A stretch of 63,004 nucleotides of DNA from contig DYOP01000005.1 in NCBI GenBank assembly GCA_020720425.1, positions 1 to 63,004 on the forward strand. Direction: 5' to 3'. The notes beneath the pieces were generated by a model, which saw only the letters and a program-made list of their open reading frames with translations, searched no databases and was not told where the DNA came from. This document shows positions 27,918 through 36,690 of this stretch, piece after piece (position 1 is the first letter of the stretch; each line of letters opens with the position of its first letter). The DNA comes from Bdellovibrio sp. (lineage in GTDB: Bacteria; Bdellovibrionota; Bdellovibrionia; Bdellovibrionales; Bdellovibrionaceae). Position numbers and translations under genes: made by a program.

Positions 27918-28465
27918 GATAGGCTGCTTAAAAAAACAGATAAACTTTTATCACCAAAAGATTTAGTTTTTAAAAGTGTAAGGTTTGGGTAACTTTCATC
28001 TAAAAATTCATGTTTTGACCATTCAATTGCCACTCGTGTTGAAGGTCCTAAAGCTTTTGATTGTGATAAAGCTAAAAGAGTTGAATGGGCCAATTTTTTT
28101 GTAAAGGGTGGGTCTATTAAAATAATATCAAAAGGATTTTCAAATTGACCGGATAAAAATTCAAGACTGTCAGATTTGATAATTTCAAATGAATCTTTAA
28201 TGCTTAGCTTTTGTAGATTTTTTTTTAAAATCATGATGGATGCGGGATGGCTATCTACAAAGGTAACACTTAACGCGTTTCTTGAAAGAGCTTCAATGCC
28301 GAGATTTCCCGTGCCCGAATAAAGGTCTAAAATGTGACTGTTTTCAAATTCAAATTGAAACATATTGAAAATGGCTTCTTTAACTCGGTCTGTGGTCGGG
28401 CGAATGTGGGGTTGGTTGAATGAGCTAAGTGTTTGGCCTTTATATTTTCCTGATATAATTCTCAT
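27914..28465 (-). CDS. rsmD: 16S rRNA (guanine(966)-N(2))-methyltransferase
   Basis: RsmD methylates G966 of 16S rRNA. The 183-aa protein begins MRIISGKYKGQTLSS and continues with RPTTDRVKEAIFNMF, the family hallmark. HILDLYSGTGNLGIEALSR is the SAM site and IILIDPPF is the catalytic DPPF motif. It is the last gene of a long minus-strand operon and abuts the PilZ-like gene with no gap. Confidence 0.94.
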   Translation of the reverse strand: MRIISGKYKGQTLSSFNQPHIRPTTDRVKEAIFNMFQFEFENSHILDLYSGTGNLGIEALSRNALSVTFVDSHPASIMILKKNLQKLSIKDSFEIIKSDSLEFLSGQFENPFDIILIDPPFTKKLAHSTLLALSQSKALGPSTRVAIEWSKHEFLDESYPNLTLLKTKSFGDKSLSVFLSSLS

Positions 28466-28813
28466 CTATTTTTGTCCAATTTTAACGATAAACCTTAGTA
28501 TTTCGTTAGTCAGAATATCAGAGGGGTGAGAAAAATGCAATTCTGCCAGTAGCTCTTTGCCAAAAGTGCCATCACTGTTAGGTATCATTTGATCATATGT
28601 TTTAATGACTTTACAGGTAACGGTGTGTTGGCTTACCTCTGCGGGAAGTTTAAAGCTGGCTTTTAAATGATGCCCCACTTTGAGGTGATCGACTGTGGTT
28701 TCTTTGACAATAAAACCAATGGGGGTCATTTTAAGAATAGAGCCTTCGATCACTTTGTTTTGATCTTCTATCAATAAGGAGACAAAAAACGGATAAGGCT
28801 TTACTTTATTCAT
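28466..28813 (-). CDS. PilZ-like domain protein (tentative)
   Basis: A 115-aa soluble protein whose pattern fits a PilZ beta barrel. VIEGSILKMTPIGFIVKETT is followed by LKVGHHLKASFKLPAEV and VTCKVIKTYDQ, then ELHFSHPSDILTNEILRFI. The usual c-di-GMP-binding RxxxR near the N-terminus is not evident, so it may not bind the nucleotide. It overlaps the response-regulator gene by four bases, which suggests a shared signalling or motility role. Confidence 0.55.
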   Translation of the reverse strand: MNKVKPYPFFVSLLIEDQNKVIEGSILKMTPIGFIVKETTVDHLKVGHHLKASFKLPAEVSQHTVTCKVIKTYDQMIPNSDGTFGKELLAELHFSHPSDILTNEILRFIVKIGQK

Positions 28814-29172
28814 TTTGATGTTTCTAAGATGAGTTGTGGTAACGCTAATACATTTTCAAAGGGCTTATGTAGAAAGTGAATTTGAGTGAGGTCATTTTCA
28901 AAGGCTTGGTTAGCTGTATAGGCTGACATGAGATAAATAATTTTATTTTTTTTAAGTGATTCGGGTATCATTTTAATAACCTGTGGACCGGTCAGGTGAG
29001 GCATTATTACGTCAATTAAAATAACATCGGGTTGATTTGCCATCCACATATCATAACCCTCTTGGCCATTAGATGCTTCTAAAACATGATGATTGCCATG
29101 TCTAAGAAAGGCTCTTGATAAGGCCTTTCTTAGCAAAACTTCGTCGTCTACAATAAGTATGGTTTTTGTCAT
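28810..29172 (-). CDS. single-domain response regulator
   Basis: A CheY-like receiver of 120 aa without an output domain. The acidic pair is in ILIVDDE (Asp9/Asp10). The phosphoacceptor is Asp54 in VILIDVIMP. Ser83 lies in YLMSAYT and Lys103 in FLHKPFEN. It lies 14 bases after a histidine kinase gene, its likely partner, and overlaps the PilZ-like gene. It could act by protein contact, for example on the flagellar or envelope machinery nearby. Confidence 0.92.
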   Translation of the reverse strand: MTKTILIVDDEVLLRKALSRAFLRHGNHHVLEASNGQEGYDMWMANQPDVILIDVIMPHLTGPQVIKMIPESLKKNKIIYLMSAYTANQAFENDLTQIHFLHKPFENVLALPQLILETSK

Positions 29173-29186
29173 GTGTGTCCTTTATG

Positions 29187-31154
29187 CTATTCGATTGTAT
29201 CCCAATTGGGTAACTGAATTATAAATTTGGCCCCTTTTCCCAATTCAGATTGAGCATAGATGCGTCCGCCCCAGTCCTCAATTAATTTTTTACTTAAACT
29301 CAGACCAAGACCTGTTCCTTCACCCCTTTTTTTTGTTGTAAAAAGGGGATCAAATATCTTATCAATATATTCACTATTTATTCCTGGGCCATTGTCTTGG
29401 ATTTCAATCATGTAAGTCGTGGGCGTTTGCAAAACATTAATTGAAATTTGCCCTTTAAAGTCCATGGCTTGTGCTGCATTGTGGATTAAGTTAAAAATGA
29501 CTTGTTGAAATAATTCGGGTTGAAAATTTGAAAAGCACTTATCCTTTGGATAGGCTTTACTTAAGTTAATTGTTCTTAATATGCTTTTTGCAAACAATAT
29601 GGCTGTTTCAATATTTTCAATTAAATCAGCTTTTGATGTTTGGGTTGAGTTTTGGTTGGTAAATTGAAGTAATGATTTGATTATTTTTTCGGCTCTTCTT
29701 GCGGCCATTTCAATTTCAATAAGATCAGCCTTGGTCACTGCTGGCATGTTACTTTCAGAAGAAAGCCATTGGGTCAGAGCAATAATTCCTGAAAGAGGAT
29801 TGGTCAGCTCATGAGCAATATGCCCTGCTAAATCAGCTAAAATAGCCATTTTTTGGTTAAAAATTGTTTCTACATAGTCTTGGTGTTTTTGAGTGATATC
29901 TGAAAGGCTTACCAAATAAAAAAGACTATTTTTTGAGTCTTTAAACTCAATTACATTGGGCAGAAAAAGTTTTTTTTCAAACTCGATGGCATCATCTAAA
30001 CCTTGGGGAGGAGTAAAATTTGACTTACAATATTGTTGAGCTAAGCTTGAAGCCAGCTGTAGTAGCTGATTATTATTACCCTGTACCAAATTTAAATTTT
30101 TATCAAAAATATAAAGTGGTAAATTAATATGTGTAAATGCTTGATTCCATGATTTGACAAGCTTTTTAAGTAAAAGCTGATTGTAAACTTTTTGGTAACT
30201 GATAGAAATAACGGGTGCTAAATTGATTATTGGATCAACAAATTGAGGGTCCGAATTTTCATGAAAAACAAGTAACAATTGTTGATTTGATTTTATTGGT
30301 TTGCCAATTGGTATGACGGTTAGATTGTTAATAGTTTCTTTTAGAAATGAGCAAATCATAGATTTAAACTTGTTATCATTAATGTGTACGCCATAAATTT
30401 CTGGTATGCCCGTAGAATGAAATACCTGAATTTCATCACCATATTTAGAAAAGACAATACCTGTATTAGGTGATTGTTGTTGAAATATATAAAGAGATTG
30501 AATCGGGTGAGGTAACAATGATGATTTAATAACAAGGTCAATTAAATCACTTGGGTGGTTAGATGATTCGCTTTGAGAGATAAAATAAATAAAGCTTCGA
30601 AACTTTTGGTTAAGTTGCTTAAGCTTTAAATAGACCTCTTCTTTTTTTGAAGTGGCCTCTTTAATGTTTTGTTCGAGGGCTAATTGTTCGCGTTCTTGAG
30701 TGCTTTGGCTTAGTCTAACTGTTTTGCTAGATAAATAATTTGACCATTTTTGCTTAAATGAGTTCCACTCTTTTTGGACTATAATTGTATTTATATTATC
30801 TCTGTTTTTAGCTAATAATAATGTAATATTATGTTCTTTGGCTTTATTAAGGTGATTAATTGTAATCTCGTTAGGTTCAATGAGTAGGATAATTTTTTTA
30901 TTAATTGAGTAAATTAAATCTTCGTTGGTTATATGATTTAAATGATTAAAACCTTCTAAAATATAAAATCCCTGACCGCTTAAATGGGAGAGTTTTTTTG
31001 AATAACTTAAATTGTTAATTTTTTTAAAATTTGTATTGGGTAAATTCGTTGTCCAACGAATGAGTTGGTCATTAATATTTTTAGTATCTTCAACGACAAT
31101 TGTGGATAGTAAATTAAAACTAGAATCTTGAATCATTTTTTTTTGATAATTCAT
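29187..31154 (-). CDS. soluble sensor histidine kinase
   Basis: About 655 aa. The start is uncertain: ATG at 31154 or 31136, or a TTG at 31169. The first 140 residues (EDTKNINDQLIRWTTNLP onward) look like a degenerate receiver-type fold. A coiled coil (LALEQNIKEATSKKEEVYLK) leads to GAF/PAS-like regions. The phosphoacceptor is LADLAGHIAHELTNPLSG, His near 448. The ATPase boxes are IFNLIHNAAQAM, IEIQDNGPGIN, DPLFTTKK and GEGTGLGLSLS. No membrane segment is present. It overlaps the preceding gene by about 35 bases. Confidence 0.88.
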   Translation of the reverse strand: MNYQKKMIQDSSFNLLSTIVVEDTKNINDQLIRWTTNLPNTNFKKINNLSYSKKLSHLSGQGFYILEGFNHLNHITNEDLIYSINKKIILLIEPNEITINHLNKAKEHNITLLLAKNRDNINTIIVQKEWNSFKQKWSNYLSSKTVRLSQSTQEREQLALEQNIKEATSKKEEVYLKLKQLNQKFRSFIYFISQSESSNHPSDLIDLVIKSSLLPHPIQSLYIFQQQSPNTGIVFSKYGDEIQVFHSTGIPEIYGVHINDNKFKSMICSFLKETINNLTVIPIGKPIKSNQQLLLVFHENSDPQFVDPIINLAPVISISYQKVYNQLLLKKLVKSWNQAFTHINLPLYIFDKNLNLVQGNNNQLLQLASSLAQQYCKSNFTPPQGLDDAIEFEKKLFLPNVIEFKDSKNSLFYLVSLSDITQKHQDYVETIFNQKMAILADLAGHIAHELTNPLSGIIALTQWLSSESNMPAVTKADLIEIEMAARRAEKIIKSLLQFTNQNSTQTSKADLIENIETAILFAKSILRTINLSKAYPKDKCFSNFQPELFQQVIFNLIHNAAQAMDFKGQISINVLQTPTTYMIEIQDNGPGINSEYIDKIFDPLFTTKKRGEGTGLGLSLSKKLIEDWGGRIYAQSELGKGAKFIIQLPNWDTIE

Positions 31155-31746
31155 GTGAAATCTTATCAAACAATTCAGCCCAGCTTTGAAGTGAGTTTGC
31201 TAAATCATATTCTATGATTTCTGAAAGAAGATCTGAGTTTTTTGATTCAGCGGCGCTTAGGGCTTGGCCTACGGCGCTGGCCAGTTGTTGTTCATTAATA
31301 TTCCAGCTTGGGACTTCAATTAAGTTCATGGGTGTTAACACAACATGAAGTGATATCAAAGATTGAACTAGCATTTGGCAAGATTCAATGACTTGTATAA
31401 AGTCTACAAGATTGTTTTCAAATCCATCAGAATTTATTTTTGTAGCTAGCTGATCTGTTTTAATAATTATCTGCGGAATTTCTTCGCGCCAATTATTTAT
31501 AATTTCATGAAGTAGGTGATCAGGGTTTTCATAGAATATCTTAATTTTTTCGAGTTCCACGGTATTTATATCCTGAAGACGATGTTCATCAGACTCGGAT
31601 AGCTTCATATCATTAATTACAAACTGACATATAACATAACCCTTGTTTTGATACTCATCTTCGACAGCTTTAACTAGATCACCAACGGTTTGACATTTTG
31701 ATTTCAGTTGGCTGATTTCAGAGGCTGAGTAATCATGCTGTTTCAT
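31120..31746 (-). CDS. unknown cytosolic protein in the signalling operon
   Basis: Not recognised. About 208 aa from MKQHDYSAS, chosen because GGGAG lies upstream. A longer frame starts seven codons earlier without a site. Residues about 20-70 (GYVICQFVINDMKLSESDEH, then VELEKIKIFYEN) read as strand-helix-strand, in the manner of a small beta-grasp domain. The rest is helical and acidic. It overlaps the end of the glycosyltransferase gene by 14 bases and the kinase start by about 35, so its expression is tied to both. Confidence 0.72.
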   Translation of the reverse strand: MKQHDYSASEISQLKSKCQTVGDLVKAVEDEYQNKGYVICQFVINDMKLSESDEHRLQDINTVELEKIKIFYENPDHLLHEIINNWREEIPQIIIKTDQLATKINSDGFENNLVDFIQVIESCQMLVQSLISLHVVLTPMNLIEVPSWNINEQQLASAVGQALSAAESKNSDLLSEIIEYDLANSLQSWAELFDKISHELSKKNDSRF

Positions 31747-33220
31747 TTTGATTGTTCTCCCGAGCATTTGCTGTATTTAAATTTTCAGTTTGATTAAAAA
31801 TATGTAAAATTAAATCTGAAAGTAAAAACTGAACCTTTAAAGTGGCTTCTAAAATATCTTCATGTGATCCTGGGCCAATTCGCAACTTTTCGGTTAAGTA
31901 CCAATCAATGATAGGTCGAATATCGCTGTTAACGCGGTAAAGGGCTTGAACAATCTCTTCGCTTCGATTAATAAACTGCGCCACATCTTCAAGCGGTGAT
32001 CCGGCTTTAACTTTATTGAGAAGTTCAATCATAAATTCATTAACATCGCGAAGCTGATTAAGAGCTGTTAAAAATTGAGAGTCAAACTGGGTAGGCATCA
32101 CCCCCCCTTGGTACATGGATTGAATTAATTCCCAGCGCGTATTATTTAACTCTGTATGATTGGGTAAATAGCTCGGAGTTCCTGTTGTTGTATAAAATCC
32201 ACTGGCGCTTATATTTTTATCAGTAAGCAATTCGAATATTGTATTCGCAATTTCGCTAAACTGAATTTGATTATCGTTAATTATAAATACAAAGCTACCA
32301 GGTGCGCGAGGGCCTGTTTCCCAGAAGTTTACAAAATTAGAATGGCTGAGTTGCAAGGTCCTTGTTTGGGTTAAGCTTGCAATATGGGTCAAACTACTAT
32401 CTGGGCAAACCAAAAGTGAAGATTGTTTGATTATCGAAAAAACCTGAGTCAGTGCGGTTTTGCCAACAAGATTAAAAATTTTTGGATGAGTGGTGCTAGA
32501 TAAAATGGTTTCAGCTTTTGCTAGTTCCGATTTATGCCCCAGTAGCACAATCGGAATTTTTATTAAGTTACCTAAATTTGAAAGTAAAAAACTTAAAGCG
32601 CTCGCTGAAAGAGTTTTCTGATCATTTGAAGCTCCCACTTGGAGAGCAATAAAAGGTGATTCAATGCCTTCTAAATGATAATCAATAAAATGATGAGTCT
32701 CCCAGTGCTTGGGTTGAACATCAACGCCCATAAGGGTCCCAAATATCTCGGCCAAATGAAAGCGATTGGGTCTATCGGTGCCGACTTGTGCATAAAAATA
32801 GGCCGACATATCATCAGGGATACTTAAAAAACCGTCAGAGGTTCGTGAGTAACCACAAATATTTGATAGAGAAGGTGAGTGTGAAGATAGGTAATAAGAT
32901 ATCCATGAGCTAAGGGGTGAAAATGATAAATTAATTATCTGATCAAATCCCTTTTGAACCAGGTCATTTAGCCATACTGTCATTCTGTTTTCTGACTCTT
33001 CGGTATTAGCGATATCAGATATTAAAGGCTCTAAAATGTGTTTGATGGGTAACTCAATAACTTCATTTACGGCGTCAAGTCCATATACAGCCTCACTAAA
33101 TTTTTGTCTTACAATAAGTGTAATCTCTGACTCAGGGTGAGCTTGTTTATAAGCCCTGAGAGCTGGCCATGTTTGGTAAATATCACCGAGTCGGGCGATT
33201 TGTATTACGGCTATTTTCAT
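31733..33220 (-). CDS. glycosyltransferase family 9 protein
   Basis: A GT9 (heptosyltransferase-like) enzyme of 495 aa. The N-terminal Rossmann half starts MKIAVIQIARLGDIYQTWPA. The sugar-nucleotide half carries IALQVGASNDQK and SLLVCPDSSLTHIASLTQTR, both GT9 hallmarks. The last 150 or so residues are a helical extension not found in WaaC/WaaF. Placement next to the FliD/FliS/FlaG genes, instead of lipopolysaccharide genes, suggests protein or surface glycosylation, such as flagellin. That is an inference. It has a strong ribosome site (AAGGAG). Confidence 0.85.
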   Translation of the reverse strand: MKIAVIQIARLGDIYQTWPALRAYKQAHPESEITLIVRQKFSEAVYGLDAVNEVIELPIKHILEPLISDIANTEESENRMTVWLNDLVQKGFDQIINLSFSPLSSWISYYLSSHSPSLSNICGYSRTSDGFLSIPDDMSAYFYAQVGTDRPNRFHLAEIFGTLMGVDVQPKHWETHHFIDYHLEGIESPFIALQVGASNDQKTLSASALSFLLSNLGNLIKIPIVLLGHKSELAKAETILSSTTHPKIFNLVGKTALTQVFSIIKQSSLLVCPDSSLTHIASLTQTRTLQLSHSNFVNFWETGPRAPGSFVFIINDNQIQFSEIANTIFELLTDKNISASGFYTTTGTPSYLPNHTELNNTRWELIQSMYQGGVMPTQFDSQFLTALNQLRDVNEFMIELLNKVKAGSPLEDVAQFINRSEEIVQALYRVNSDIRPIIDWYLTEKLRIGPGSHEDILEATLKVQFLLSDLILHIFNQTENLNTANARENNQNETA

Positions 33221-33371
33221 TTGGTAATTGCTCCTTTATGAGTTCAAGTAGTGAGGATAATACGATAGTAGATGAATTTAAGGTTTGGGGATGCTCTTGC
33301 AAGCGTTCCAATTGTTTTTTCTCAATTTGGCTTTTTGCAATTTCAAGATAATTCCAAAGTGTTTGACTCAT
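33183..33371 (-). CDS. 62-aa protein, unknown
   Basis: A small gene that I accept because AAGGAG lies nine bases upstream, its ATG overlaps the TPR gene's stop (ATGA), and it fits the operon. The product is soluble and mostly helical (LWNYLEIAKSQIEKKQLERL; STIVLSSLLELIKEQLPNE). Its end overlaps the glycosyltransferase start by 38 bases, which implies tight coupling. No homology is recognised. Confidence 0.6.
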   Translation of the reverse strand: MSQTLWNYLEIAKSQIEKKQLERLQEHPQTLNSSTIVLSSLLELIKEQLPNENSRNTNRPTR

Positions 33372-34276
33372 TGATTTGACTCCTTAATTTTATTTTCAAT
33401 GGCGTTATAAATTTCTAAATAACTAGGGTTATTTGGTTCTAGCAAAAGGAGTTTAAAAGATTCAGCTTGGGCTAATAGGAGTAAGTTATACTCAGTTGCC
33501 TTTTGAATGAGAACTAATGAAATTTCTTTGTCGTCAAAGTTAATTTCTTGATAGTTTACAAGTCTTTCAATCGCTTTTGCTGATAGGTTGTTTAACCATG
33601 ACGTGTACATAAGTAATGCTGTTCGGTTACTTGGGTTTAGATCTAAAGCATATTCAAGATTGGCGATGGCTAACGAATAATCACCTAAATTTTGATGATA
33701 AATGGCAAGCCCTGTCCAGGCTTTGTCATTATTTGGGTTCAGTTCGATTGCTTTTTTAAAATACTGCTGAACCAGGTCCCAATTGTTTCCCTGAATGGCA
33801 AGTATTCCTAAATTAACAAGTAATCGGCTTGAATTGGGGCTAATCGTAAAGGCCTTATGGTAGTTTTCTTTGGCCGATTCCATATCGTTTAATTTTAAAT
33901 AGGAATTGCCTAAACTTTTATAAAGTTCATATAAGGCCTTTGTATTTTCATTCTGAACCTCGAGTAATGCTTTTTCAAAAAATATAACAGCTTTTTCGGG
34001 TAACTGCAGATCGTCAAATATCCATGCTAATAGCGAATAGCTAGTGGCTGAGGGGTAAATTTCTGCTAGTTTTACGGCAATAGTTACTTTTGCCTGAGAG
34101 GTTTTATAATAATAACTTTCAGATCGAGACAGAGCCATTTTTAAATAAATGGGGTCATCGGGTGATACGCTAAGAGCATCAAATATACTCGAAGTGCTAA
34201 TGGCCTTGGGCATACGTTTTGACCTATTTAAAGTTGGATAGGTCAAACTTTCAAAAACAGTGGAGAGTTGTTCCAT
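33368..34276 (-). CDS. tetratricopeptide-repeat protein
   Basis: A 302-aa cytosolic protein with about five TPR units between residues 70 and 240. Examples are ALYELYKSLGNSYLKLNDME, SRLLVNLGILAIQGNNWDLV and KAWTGLAIYHQNLGDYSLAI, each followed by the acidic ALDLNPSN-type turn. No signal peptide is present. TPR proteins are scaffolds. Beside a GT9 gene it recalls the TPR-coupled glycosyltransferases, but no catalytic domain is present. It is the first gene of the eight-gene operon. Confidence 0.9.
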   Translation of the reverse strand: MEQLSTVFESLTYPTLNRSKRMPKAISTSSIFDALSVSPDDPIYLKMALSRSESYYYKTSQAKVTIAVKLAEIYPSATSYSLLAWIFDDLQLPEKAVIFFEKALLEVQNENTKALYELYKSLGNSYLKLNDMESAKENYHKAFTISPNSSRLLVNLGILAIQGNNWDLVQQYFKKAIELNPNNDKAWTGLAIYHQNLGDYSLAIANLEYALDLNPSNRTALLMYTSWLNNLSAKAIERLVNYQEINFDDKEISLVLIQKATEYNLLLLAQAESFKLLLLEPNNPSYLEIYNAIENKIKESNQ

Positions 34277-34469
34277 ATTTATTTAAATCCTTTTTGGTAA
34301 CTTCTTGTACAAAGGTTAAACAATGCAACTGAAGTGCCAGAAATAAAGGACTAGGCTTAGGACCTGTTACCATCCTCAAATCAAATTGAATAAAGCTGGA
34401 GGTAACTTAAATTTATATGAGACAATAGTAGAGTAAATTATTTGGGGCTTAAAAACAAAACAGTGTCAC

Positions 34470-35663
34470 TTATTTGACGCTATTAGGGTTAGCTATTTTT
34501 TTTAATTCATTAAGTTTTATTTGAACTTCTTCTGGTAGAAAAGTGCCACGGCTGCCTGTGTAGCCTAGATATAAACTTTTTTCGAGAGCCTCATAGCATT
34601 TTGCGGCCCACTTCGAAGCGGGTAGGCGCTTAATACATGTTTCATAGTAACCTTCGTGGAGTGACCATATCGCAATGTCTTTTGTTTGCTCATAGCTTGT
34701 GCCAAGTAAAAAAAGTTCTTCACCTAAGCGGTCATTGTTTTTTTCGCTGGCAATAATAGGGTTAAGCAAAGCCTGAATTCGAAACATTTCAATTTCGTTA
34801 AATTGGCCTTTATTTGAGGGAGCCTGAGTTTGCTCAAATAATTCTTTAGCCGCATCAAAAGGCTCTTTATAAATTTTTAGATTGGCTTGGCGAGACCAGC
34901 TTTTTGCTTTGATAAGCCAAGACTGGCTTGCTGCTTTTAAATAAAATGGGATATTGGGAGCCTTTGATAAAGCTGTGATCAGTTGAATTGTTTGCTCAGG
35001 ATTTTGGTTAAAGCGCACACTGATCATAAGCCCCAATCTGACGGCTCGATCTAAATCAAAAACATTTATTTTATCGCTTAGCCCCTGAGATAAAATTGAA
35101 TTGATAGTTTTAAGAGCAAGATCAAACTGTCTTGTTGCCACTAGGTAATCGATTTGATCAATCAATCGAAGAGATTTCCAAGTCGAGTCAATTTTGTCAG
35201 TTGCAAAGCTAGGACCACTTTGAGTGCGGGTATGACATTCAATGCAATAGGCGGTAACATTTAAAAGTGATAATCGGGAATATTCCATGTGACCATTTTT
35301 ATAAGAATCAAAACTCCTTTTAAGCTCATCTTCAAACCCTATAGATAAAAATTCTAAAATAGGATCTGTACCCATGATTGATGGAACATGACTTACCGTT
35401 TGTCCAATTTGAGATAGAGTGAGCAGGCGTTGCTCAATCGTTTTTTGATTCTGCGGATTGTGAAACTGTTTAGGGCTAACAAGGTAGGGTAAAATTTGAT
35501 CTAATTCGTATTTAAGACGTACCATAGAGACGGTGACTTGGGCATCAGGAGCGGCTGCCGTTGATGAGTCTATTATGTCAACCCGATGAGGCGACGAGGG
35601 TTGACATGCGGTAACAAATGAAAACGCCATAAGGGTAACTAAAAATAAATTTAATTTCTTCAT
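34470..35663 (-). CDS. lipoprotein with a single haem-c motif
   Basis: A 397-aa protein with lipobox FVTAC (Cys near 20). Near residue 137 lies AYCIECHTRTQSG, a canonical CxxCH haem c attachment site. The surrounding region (FDSYKNGHMEYSRLSLLNVT) is helical, as in small cytochromes. The remainder is alpha-helical and repeat-like (LVATRQFDLALKTINSILSQ), perhaps a TPR-type solenoid. A distal Met ligand cannot be assigned. Covalent haem binding in the periplasm is inferred from the motif and the export signal. Partner and substrate unknown. Confidence 0.75.
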   Translation of the reverse strand: MKKLNLFLVTLMAFSFVTACQPSSPHRVDIIDSSTAAAPDAQVTVSMVRLKYELDQILPYLVSPKQFHNPQNQKTIEQRLLTLSQIGQTVSHVPSIMGTDPILEFLSIGFEDELKRSFDSYKNGHMEYSRLSLLNVTAYCIECHTRTQSGPSFATDKIDSTWKSLRLIDQIDYLVATRQFDLALKTINSILSQGLSDKINVFDLDRAVRLGLMISVRFNQNPEQTIQLITALSKAPNIPFYLKAASQSWLIKAKSWSRQANLKIYKEPFDAAKELFEQTQAPSNKGQFNEIEMFRIQALLNPIIASEKNNDRLGEELFLLGTSYEQTKDIAIWSLHEGYYETCIKRLPASKWAAKCYEALEKSLYLGYTGSRGTFLPEEVQIKLNELKKIANPNSVK

Positions 35664-35744
35664 ACTTAAAAGTATAAGACAGCTAATATAAAATACAACA
35701 GCCCTCTTGACACACGGGGCAAAGTTGCATTTTAAAATAAAGTA

Positions 35745-36158
35745 TTAAACCTTCTCACTGAGTCTAACAGTATTGTCTTTAGAGTGATATCCCTTAATGG
35801 CAATTTTACCCTTTTTAATATCTTGAAGCTCTTTAATGATTAAGCTTTTTGCCTGGTCTATTAAAGATAAAATTTGAACATCTTGATCAAGGATTTGATA
35901 AATATACTGATTTTTTATATGCAGTAGGTTTTTAACATTGTCTCGGTCGTTGGTTTGATAATCAAAATTTTGTTTTGTGCACTCAGATACTTGAGTATCA
36001 ATATATGAAATAACATTTAGCATTTCATCTCTTTGAGTATAAAACTCGTCTAACGAATCAATTTCACCTTGCTTAAGTAAGCTTAATTGCGTTTCGTTTA
36101 AGGTTAAATATTTTTCCAGATAGTGATTTTTTTGCTCTAACAATTGTATTAATCTCAT
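35745..36158 (-). CDS. FlgN/FliT-like flagellar chaperone (tentative)
   Basis: A 137-aa, entirely helical soluble protein. MRLIQLLEQKNHYLEKYLTL followed by EIDSLDEFYTQRDEMLNVIS has the heptad style of flagellar export chaperones of the FlgN or FliT type. It lies 43 bases downstream of fliS, which supports a filament-assembly role (known FliT binds FliD). A very strong site (AGGAGGGG) precedes it. Sequence similarity alone is weak, so the call rests mostly on context. Confidence 0.55.
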   Translation of the reverse strand: MRLIQLLEQKNHYLEKYLTLNETQLSLLKQGEIDSLDEFYTQRDEMLNVISYIDTQVSECTKQNFDYQTNDRDNVKNLLHIKNQYIYQILDQDVQILSLIDQAKSLIIKELQDIKKGKIAIKGYHSKDNTVRLSEKV

Positions 36159-36201
36159 GACCCCTCCTAGATCGAATTTTGTTAAAATCAGTTAACTCCT
36201 G

Positions 36202-36597
36202 TTACCCTTTTTGTTGCGAATCTGCTTTCAATTTTTCAACGGCGCCTTTCCAGCCACCGTAAAGTGTCTCTAAAATTTTAAGTGCATCTTTAAGCGGCTG
36301 CGAATCTCCGCTAATGTTGGCTTTGGTATATTGATCTGTAATAAACATATAAAGCTGCTCAAGCCGTTCCGAAATTTCTCCGCCGACTTTGTGATCTAAA
36401 GTATTATTTAGCTCAACAACAATATCATAAGCTCGGCCTAAGTGAGTGCACTTTTCGGCAATTTTTTTATCTTCATTTGCCTTTAAAGCAAGTTTAGTAA
36501 ATTTAATTGCTCCTTCATAAAGCATAAGCAAGATCTGCTCTCTTGAAGCACTTACAACTTGAGTCTCTCGATATTTAAAATATGCATTTTTACTCAT
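36202..36597 (-). CDS. fliS: flagellar export chaperone FliS
   Basis: FliS binds the flagellin C-terminus and keeps it from polymerising before export. The start at 36597 (MSKNAYFKYRETQVVSASRE) has GGAG five bases upstream. A frame eight codons longer is open but does not match the family. EQILLMLYEGAIKFTKLAL is the FliS signature, and LYGGWKGAVEKL near the end is also typical. The length of 131 aa is standard. It lies about 90 bases downstream of fliD. Confidence 0.93.
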   Translation of the reverse strand: MSKNAYFKYRETQVVSASREQILLMLYEGAIKFTKLALKANEDKKIAEKCTHLGRAYDIVVELNNTLDHKVGGEISERLEQLYMFITDQYTKANISGDSQPLKDALKILETLYGGWKGAVEKLKADSQQKG

Positions 36598-36690
36598 AAA
36601 GCTCCACGCGCCTGTTCGCACACTTTTGCATTAATTTACTCCTCTAATTTTAAAAATCGGATGATTCTTAAAAAATTAAAGTCTAGTTTT

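Noticed and set aside
34277-34469. Gap before the TPR gene
   Set aside because: It contains three GTTACC/GGTAAC copies but no hairpin, small gene or promoter that I could defend.
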